This document shows positions 27,476 through 33,422 of a stretch of DNA of 33,422 nt, one piece after another. This DNA comes from Alphaproteobacteria bacterium (GTDB lineage: Bacteria > Pseudomonadota > Alphaproteobacteria > Sphingomonadales > Sphingomonadaceae), in the NCBI GenBank assembly GCA_030431435.1, contig JAUIJI010000016.1, forward strand, positions 1 through 33,422. The letters are read 5' to 3'. The translations under genes and the position numbers were made by a program. A model generated the notes under the pieces. The model saw only the letters and a program-made list of their open reading frames with translations. It was not told the DNA's origin and did not search any database. Positions within the stretch are counted from its first letter, which is position 1; the number at the start of each line of letters is the position of its first letter.

Positions 27476-29521
27476 TTACGGAGTGCGGCAGGCGCTGGTG
27501 TCTTCCAGCCAGTTGACTTCATAGGTTGCAGGAACGCTACTGACCCCGGTTGCCGCAACCACCAGCTGGTCTTCCTGCTGGTCAAAATCACGGCGCAAGG
27601 CGACCTGGCTCATGGCGTTGTCGAAATCGGGGATCGCGGCATTGGCTTCCTCGGCCTGTGCGGCGGTGATCTCGTCGAGCACGGTGCGGGTGCTCTGGAT
27701 CGTGCGCATTTCGCCATCGGTCAGGTTTGCCACGCGCCAGTAAGCAATGCCGCCGATCTCCTGGTTCATGGCATCGACATCGTGCTCCCAGCCCTGCGCG
27801 CCGAAAGGTTCGGGCAGCTTGATCGTGGTGACACTGCAGGAGAAACGATAGGGATCGTTCAGCCATGGCAAGCTGCGATCCTGCTGCGGCGGGCGGCGAC
27901 GTTCCGGCGGGGGATAAAGGCCAGCACCGGGAATGGTGATTTCGGTAATCGCCCAATCGTCAGCCTTATCCCATTCAAGTGTGTCGATGCCGGTAGCGGA
28001 AAAGGTAAGCGCCGCCTCTTCCTCGTCAAATGACCAGTCGAGCTCCTGCAGTTCTTCCCAGCTGCCTTCACCACCGACAAGCTGGCGCAAGGCCTGGTCG
28101 AGTGTGTCTTGCGGCATGGCTTGCAAGGCCGCGCGCAATTGCAGTGCATCGCTGCCGCGCAGGATTGTTTTCACGGTGGTGCTGACCGGGCGGTCGATCC
28201 CGTCGGTCGCATCGATCTCGACGATGTTGATCCGTTGCGGATGCTCGGGCGGGACGAAGGGCAGGGTTTCAAGGTCTGCCCCCTCCCGCGTCAGCGCCAG
28301 CACGTTGCGGAAGGGTTCGGGCGGGGCGGGATTGATCCGCGTATCGCCATGTCGTGTGCCATCCAGCCAGACCTTCTGCCCGTCCACCGTCGCGCGCACC
28401 AGCACGTGATCGAACTGGCCAGGGCCGGGCAGATAGGCATCGGTTCCCGCGCCAAGGGTGGACAGGCTGACGGTTACCGGCTCCGCGTCGATCCCCATGG
28501 CGTCAAGCAGGGCGAGCAGCATCACCGTCTTCGCCTTGCAATCGCCGTAACGGCGTTCCCACGTCTCCTCCACCGTGGCGGGGGTGAGGTTGCCGCCGTT
28601 GAGGCCGACATAGACATAGCGCACCTGGTCCTGCACCAGCCGCAGGGCCGCACGGGCACGCTCAGCCTCGCTATCGTGATTGCGCATGATGCGCGCGACA
28701 TCACCTTCCAGCTCCGATCCGTTGGGGATGACTGCAGCTTCCTCATACAAAGGATACAGGCTGCGCGAGACCTCGGGCCAATCCTCGAACGCGGAGTATT
28801 CCAGAATACGCCCTGCCGGGTAACGCGCTGGCGCGCTTTCGGTGGCAAAGAACTGTTCCGGCTGGTCCATGCGGATCGTCACGCTGTTGCCAGCAGTTTG
28901 CGCCATATCGGCGATGTCGCCCAGTGCTTGCCACTCCGGCCGGTAACCCTCGTCCCAGCTCAGCCGCGCGCGATAGGTGCCGTTGCTCGGTATGGCAGGC
29001 AGCACCAGCACGCCTGATGGATGATCCGGCAGGGTCGGGTCCTGGCTCACCGTGGTCAGCGAGAATTCCAGCTGGTCGCCCACACGCAGGCCGGGTACTT
29101 GCAGGCTTGCGGTGAGCAGGCCGTCGAGGATCGACTGTTCCAGCCCGCCTTCGCGCTGGAAGATGGAAAAGCGATGATCCTCGAGCACATCGATCTCTTC
29201 CCCGTCGCGGATCACCTTCAGCGTATGGATGGTCGGCCCGCCTGCAGCGGGGTTCCACGCGATCGACAGATTGCCCAGCGCCAGTCCCTCGGCTGTCTGG
29301 ATGTGAAAGCGGCTCTGTTCGAAGATATGCTGACCATCCTCGTCAAAATGCACCTGCATGTCGCGCGAGAGGATGCTGAATGCGCCCTGCTGGCGTTCAG
29401 GCGAAGCCGCTTCGGGGGAGGGGCGGACCCAATCGGCGGGGTCGCCATACCGGACCTCTTCGGCGGCCAGGGCCGGACTGCTGACGCCCAGCAGGGCAGC
29501 AAGAATAATGGCGCGGCGCAT
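27476..29521 (-). CDS. DUF3857 and transglutaminase-like domain exported protein
   Basis: Signal peptide MRRAIILAALLGVSSPALAA, DUF3857-like N-terminal region, and transglutaminase-like core YVYVGLNGGNLTPATVEETWERRYGDCKAKTVMLLALLDAMGI. Confidence 0.9.
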   Translation of the reverse strand: MRRAIILAALLGVSSPALAAEEVRYGDPADWVRPSPEAASPERQQGAFSILSRDMQVHFDEDGQHIFEQSRFHIQTAEGLALGNLSIAWNPAAGGPTIHTLKVIRDGEEIDVLEDHRFSIFQREGGLEQSILDGLLTASLQVPGLRVGDQLEFSLTTVSQDPTLPDHPSGVLVLPAIPSNGTYRARLSWDEGYRPEWQALGDIADMAQTAGNSVTIRMDQPEQFFATESAPARYPAGRILEYSAFEDWPEVSRSLYPLYEEAAVIPNGSELEGDVARIMRNHDSEAERARAALRLVQDQVRYVYVGLNGGNLTPATVEETWERRYGDCKAKTVMLLALLDAMGIDAEPVTVSLSTLGAGTDAYLPGPGQFDHVLVRATVDGQKVWLDGTRHGDTRINPAPPEPFRNVLALTREGADLETLPFVPPEHPQRINIVEIDATDGIDRPVSTTVKTILRGSDALQLRAALQAMPQDTLDQALRQLVGGEGSWEELQELDWSFDEEEAALTFSATGIDTLEWDKADDWAITEITIPGAGLYPPPERRRPPQQDRSLPWLNDPYRFSCSVTTIKLPEPFGAQGWEHDVDAMNQEIGGIAYWRVANLTDGEMRTIQSTRTVLDEITAAQAEEANAAIPDFDNAMSQVALRRDFDQQEDQLVVAATGVSSVPATYEVNWLEDTSACRTP

Positions 29522-29599
29522 GCGATCCTCCCGTCTATCGAACGGATGGCATGATCCACGTTTGCGTTTGGTAACGCAAGCACCTGTATTGTGACAGAT

Positions 29600-32485
29600 T
29601 TACTCGCCTTCGCGCGGCAGCACGGTGATCTCCAGCCGTTCTTCCGGATCGAGGTAGCGCAGCGCCATCCGGTGAATGTCTTCGGGGGTCACCGCAGCCA
29701 GCATCTCGCGCGCCATGGTGTAGCGATCGAGCCTGTCGGGCTGTGTCTGCGCGCGATCGACCAGTGCCATCCAGCCGCCATTGCTCTTGAGCATGTTGGC
29801 GAATTGCTCCTGCTGCGGCGCGCGGGCGCGTTGCAGCGTGTCTGCATCCACCGGCGCATCGCGCAGTTCCGCGATCACATCAAGCATGGCCTCACGCGTG
29901 GCGGGGACATCCTGGGGCGTGATCGAGGCATTGATGGTGAAGGTGCCATAGCCGCGATAGACGCGCGACTGCTGCGCAGAAGCGGAAGGCGAATAGGTCT
30001 GGCCCAGTTCCTCGCGCAGTTCTTCGATCAGTTTCAGGCGGGCGACATCCTGCAGCAGCTCGAGCTGCATGCTCTCGGCAAAATCCTCGCCATCGCGGGT
30101 TGGCCAGATCATTCGCAGGACGGCCTGGTTGGCCTCGCCATCGTGGTAGAGCACGCGCGGCGAGAGATCCTGGGTAAAGCTGCGGTCGCGGTTGTCAGCC
30201 CAGTCGCTGAAACCGGCTTCGCGTGCGGGCAGGGCGCCCAGCGTTGCGGCGACGGCGCTGATCGCTTCGGCAGGTTCGAAATCGCCGACAATCGCCAGCT
30301 CCATCGCGCCATTGTTCCAGCGTTCGGAGATGGCATCACGCAGGCCTGCGAATGTCAGCTGCAAATAGGCTTCTTCCGGCTGCAGCGAGAAGCGCGGGTC
30401 ATCGTCAGACAGGATGCCGCCCAGCGCATTGCCCAGCGCCGCATCGGGCGTGGCGTTGAGGCGGGCGAAGAAATTGGCGACCGAGCGGCGATATTGCTCC
30501 TCGCCCTGTGGGCGATATCCGGGATCGGACAGCGCTGCAGCAAACAGCTGCAGCTGCATCTCGAAATCGCGCGGGGTGGTGGAACCGCGCAGGCGGAATG
30601 TCTCTTCGTCAGCGTCGATATCGATGCCAACCTGTCGGCCCGCGAGGATGCTCTGCAATTCGTCGAGCGAATGCTCTCCCAGACCGCCCACGATCAGCGA
30701 ACTGGTCATCGCCGTTGCGAGCGGCTGTTCGCGCGTATCGAGCATCTCGCCGCCATCGACATTGAGTTGCACGCTGATGCGATCCTCGGCGAGGTCAGTG
30801 GGTTTGAGGTTGAGCTTGAGCCCATTGGCGAAGGTGATCTGGTGGATGCCCAGCTGCTCCTCCACCATGTAGCTGGTGACGAGCCCCGGCGGGCCGAAGT
30901 CGGTATAGGCAAACTCCGCCAGTGCCGCTTCTTCGCGCGGTTGCAGGGCGAGTTCCATGCCTTCGTTCCATGCGGTTCGCAGCGCCGCTTCTCCGCCTTC
31001 GGGCGCAGTTCGGCCGGAGAAACGGATCAGCGGATTGTCGAGCGGCACGAAGTCCGCCTTCAGCGCGGCGAGCACGGCATCGGGGGTGATCTGCGGCGCA
31101 AGCTGTTCGAAGCGCTCCTTCGCAGTTGCAGGTGTAGTCGGCACCTGTCCGTCCTCCAGCAGGGTGAGCGCGCCAGTCATGAAATCGCGGTTCTGGCGGG
31201 TGTTGGCTCCTGCGGTGTTGGAGTCGATGGCGGCGCGCAGGTTCGCCACCTGCTCGGCCACTTCGGCTTCGGAGAAACCGAACATCATCGCCCGGCGGTA
31301 TTCCTCTTGTGCAGCAGCAAGGCCGCGCTCCCATTCGCCCTCGGCAGCCTGCACCACCAGCGATGAGCTGCGCGCTTCCTTGAACACTTCTTCCGTCACC
31401 ACGGCGGCAGCGCGATAGGGCGGGTTGTCCTCGCGCGCGAGCCGCTGCAGGCGGCGGTTGATGATGGCATAGCCGATCTGCCGCAGCACCCGCTCCTGCC
31501 GCGTGGCGACCGTGTCGGGCCGGTCAATCCACGGCGCGTTGCGCGAGATATCGACGCGTTCGGACAAGGCCGGGTCGATATAGATATCGGTCTCGCCGGC
31601 GCGGTCAAAATCGAACGGACCGGCCGAAGCGGCGTCTTCCACCGGCTCTGCCTGCCAGCTGGCGAAATGTTCGCGGATGGCGGCTTCCACCGCCTCGCCA
31701 TCGAAATCGCCGACCACGATCACCGCCGCGTTATCCGGGCGATACCAGCGGTCATAATAATCGCGCAGCCGCTGCGACGTGGCATTGGCGATGGTTTCCT
31801 CGGTACCGCCGATCCAGTTCTCGGCGAAGTTCGACCCGGGATAGAGGAACTTCAGCTGGTCGATGGCATTGCGCTGCTGGTAGGTATCGCGCACGCGCTG
31901 TTCGGAATGGATCACGCCGATTTCGCGCGCCACGGCTTCGGGCTCGAACAGGATTTCGCTCGCCGTTTCGCGCATCAGCATCAGCGCGGTGTCGAGCAGA
32001 TCCTCGTCATTGCGCGGCAGGTTGAGCTGGTAGATCGTCTGGTGGAAGGTGGTGGAGGCGTTGGTGTCCGCCCCGAAAGCCAGCCCCTCGCGTTCGAGCA
32101 GCGGCAGCATTTCGCCTTCGGGCACGTTGGTGGTGCCGTTGAAGGCCATGTGCTCCACGAAATGCGCATAGCCCGCCTGGTCCGGATCCTCGCCCAGCGA
32201 ACCGGCATTGATCCACAGATAGACCATGCCCTGGCCCTCGGGCGTGCCATTGGGCCGCACGACGTAGCGCATGCCGTTGTCGAGCACGCCGAGCCGGTAA
32301 TCGGGATCGAGCGGCAGGTCGCTTCCCGCAATGCCGAACGGGTCGGGCATGTCGGCAGGCGCGGTGATCTCGTGGATCACGCGTTCCGGGTTCTGGTAAT
32401 CCGGCGCCTGGGCGAGGACAGGGGTGGAAACGGCGAGCGGAAGAGCGGTGGCGCAGAGCAGCGCTGTAATGATACGAGATTTCAT
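29600..32485 (-). CDS. M16 family zinc metallopeptidase (pitrilysin/insulinase-like), exported
   Basis: HFVEHMAFNGTTNVPEGEM contains the inverted HxxEH zinc motif. Two M16 repeats. The start MKSRIITALLCATALPLAVSTPVLAQ is a signal peptide; the ORF-track upstream extension is unlikely. Confidence 0.95.
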   Translation of the reverse strand: MKSRIITALLCATALPLAVSTPVLAQAPDYQNPERVIHEITAPADMPDPFGIAGSDLPLDPDYRLGVLDNGMRYVVRPNGTPEGQGMVYLWINAGSLGEDPDQAGYAHFVEHMAFNGTTNVPEGEMLPLLEREGLAFGADTNASTTFHQTIYQLNLPRNDEDLLDTALMLMRETASEILFEPEAVAREIGVIHSEQRVRDTYQQRNAIDQLKFLYPGSNFAENWIGGTEETIANATSQRLRDYYDRWYRPDNAAVIVVGDFDGEAVEAAIREHFASWQAEPVEDAASAGPFDFDRAGETDIYIDPALSERVDISRNAPWIDRPDTVATRQERVLRQIGYAIINRRLQRLAREDNPPYRAAAVVTEEVFKEARSSSLVVQAAEGEWERGLAAAQEEYRRAMMFGFSEAEVAEQVANLRAAIDSNTAGANTRQNRDFMTGALTLLEDGQVPTTPATAKERFEQLAPQITPDAVLAALKADFVPLDNPLIRFSGRTAPEGGEAALRTAWNEGMELALQPREEAALAEFAYTDFGPPGLVTSYMVEEQLGIHQITFANGLKLNLKPTDLAEDRISVQLNVDGGEMLDTREQPLATAMTSSLIVGGLGEHSLDELQSILAGRQVGIDIDADEETFRLRGSTTPRDFEMQLQLFAAALSDPGYRPQGEEQYRRSVANFFARLNATPDAALGNALGGILSDDDPRFSLQPEEAYLQLTFAGLRDAISERWNNGAMELAIVGDFEPAEAISAVAATLGALPAREAGFSDWADNRDRSFTQDLSPRVLYHDGEANQAVLRMIWPTRDGEDFAESMQLELLQDVARLKLIEELREELGQTYSPSASAQQSRVYRGYGTFTINASITPQDVPATREAMLDVIAELRDAPVDADTLQRARAPQQEQFANMLKSNGGWMALVDRAQTQPDRLDRYTMAREMLAAVTPEDIHRMALRYLDPEERLEITVLPREGE

Positions 32486-32602
32486 GCCGCAATAGATGGG
32501 GCATGTTCGCTTAACGGGCAATGGCTGGATTGGGGCGAGCGAAATCAGGCGAACCGTCGCGCCGTGCCTGGCACGGGGCAAGGCTGCCTTTGTCCGGATT
32601 TT

Positions 32603-32638
32603 TCAAAAAGAAGCCCTGGCCCGCATCAAGTGCGGGCC
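32603..32638 (-). terminator. Probable rho-independent terminator downstream of purC
   Basis: On the minus strand, GGCCCGCA-CTTGA-TGCGGGCC (8-bp perfect stem) is followed by AGGGCTTCTTTTTG, about 22 nt after the purC stop. Confidence 0.6.
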
Positions 32639-32660
32639 GACGATTGGTTGGCCAGGAGCC

Positions 32661-33422
32661 TTACTTCTTCGGCTTGGGCGGTGCCTGGCGCAGCCTTGAG
32701 CGATGCGCACTCATGTCGAGCACTTCGCCGGGACCATCGCCATCGCCTTGCAGCACGCCGAGGCGGCGGGCCACTTCCTGATAGGCTTCTTCCTCGCCGC
32801 CCATGTCGCGGCGGAAGCGGTCCTTGTCGAGCTTTTCGCCGGTGGTGAAGTCCCACAGGCGGCAGTTGTCCGGGCTGATCTCGTCAGCCAGGATCACGCG
32901 GCTGTAATCGCCATCGAAGATGCGGCCGAATTCCAGCTTGAAGTCCACCAGCCGGATATCGATGGCGGCGAACATGCCGCACATGAAATCATTGATGCGG
33001 ATGGCCATGGCGGAGATGTCCTGCATCTCCTCGAAGCTCGCCCAGTTGAAGGCGGCGATATGCTCTTCGGACACCATCGGATCGTTCAGTTCGTCCGACT
33101 TCAGGTAATATTCGATCAGCGTGTGCGGCAGCATCTCGCCTTCCTCGATGCCGAGGCGCTTGGCGATGGAACCGGCGGCCACGTTGCGCACAACCACTTC
33201 CAGCGGAATGATCTCGCACTGGCGCACCAGCTGCTCGCGCATGTTCAGGCGGCGGATGAAGTGGGTGGGGATGCCGATGTGCGAAAGGCGGGTGAACACA
33301 TGCTCGCTGATGCGGTTGTTGATCACGCCCTTGCCGTTGATCGTGCCCTTCTTGGCCGCGTTGAAGGCGGTGGCGTCATCCTTGAAATACTGGATGATCG
33401 TGCCCGGTTCGGGGCCTTCATA
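32661..33422 (-). CDS. purC: Phosphoribosylaminoimidazole-succinocarboxamide synthase, truncated by the right window edge
   Basis: Frame stays open to 33422 ([59 protein letters not shown]...). [10 protein letters not shown] and [14 protein letters not shown] are PurC motifs. Confidence 0.96.
   Translation of the reverse strand, partial: YEGPEPGTIIQYFKDDATAFNAAKKGTINGKGVINNRISEHVFTRLSHIGIPTHFIRRLNMREQLVRQCEIIPLEVVVRNVAAGSIAKRLGIEEGEMLPHTLIEYYLKSDELNDPMVSEEHIAAFNWASFEEMQDISAMAIRINDFMCGMFAAIDIRLVDFKLEFGRIFDGDYSRVILADEISPDNCRLWDFTTGEKLDKDRFRRDMGGEEEAYQEVARRLGVLQGDGDGPGEVLDMSAHRSRLRQAPPKPKK

Noticed and set aside
29591-31366. 591-aa plus-strand ORF antisense to the M16 peptidase
   Set aside because: Shadow ORF; the M16 zinc motif and signal peptide on the minus strand establish the real gene.

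Overview
The window looks like GC-rich alphaproteobacterial chromosome, probably Sphingomonadales/Erythrobacteraceae. It is densely packed with core housekeeping genes. I found no prophage, transposase, CRISPR array, tRNA/rRNA or obvious defence island. Gene order from left to right: astA fragment (-), M20 hydrolase (-), PilZ protein (+), rsmA/ksgA-pdxA-surA-lptD (-), pepA-DUF2256-holC (+), lipoprotein (+), ndk (+), YdcH/DUF465 (+), sulfotransferase (-), purN fused to a YjbR/MmcQ-like domain (-), purM (-), DUF2066-like exported protein (+), DnaA/HdaA-like ATPase (+), cysE (+), DUF2794 (+), gph-like HAD phosphatase (-), glmU (+), small uncharacterised protein (+), glmS (+), PAS-GGDEF-EAL protein (+), purQ-purS (-), PepSY protein (+), DUF3857/transglutaminase protein (-), M16 peptidase (-), and purC (-, truncated at the right edge). 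The non-routine items are: (i) two nested-hairpin inverted repeats abutting stop codons, one with paired compensatory differences between its arms; (ii) a roughly 250-bp intergenic hairpin array downstream of the GGDEF-EAL gene and purQ; (iii) a PurN-YjbR domain fusion; (iv) a Fur-box-like site upstream of the PepSY gene. I saw no convincing evidence of an entirely new multi-gene system. The best candidates for undescribed biology are the structured intergenic repeats.
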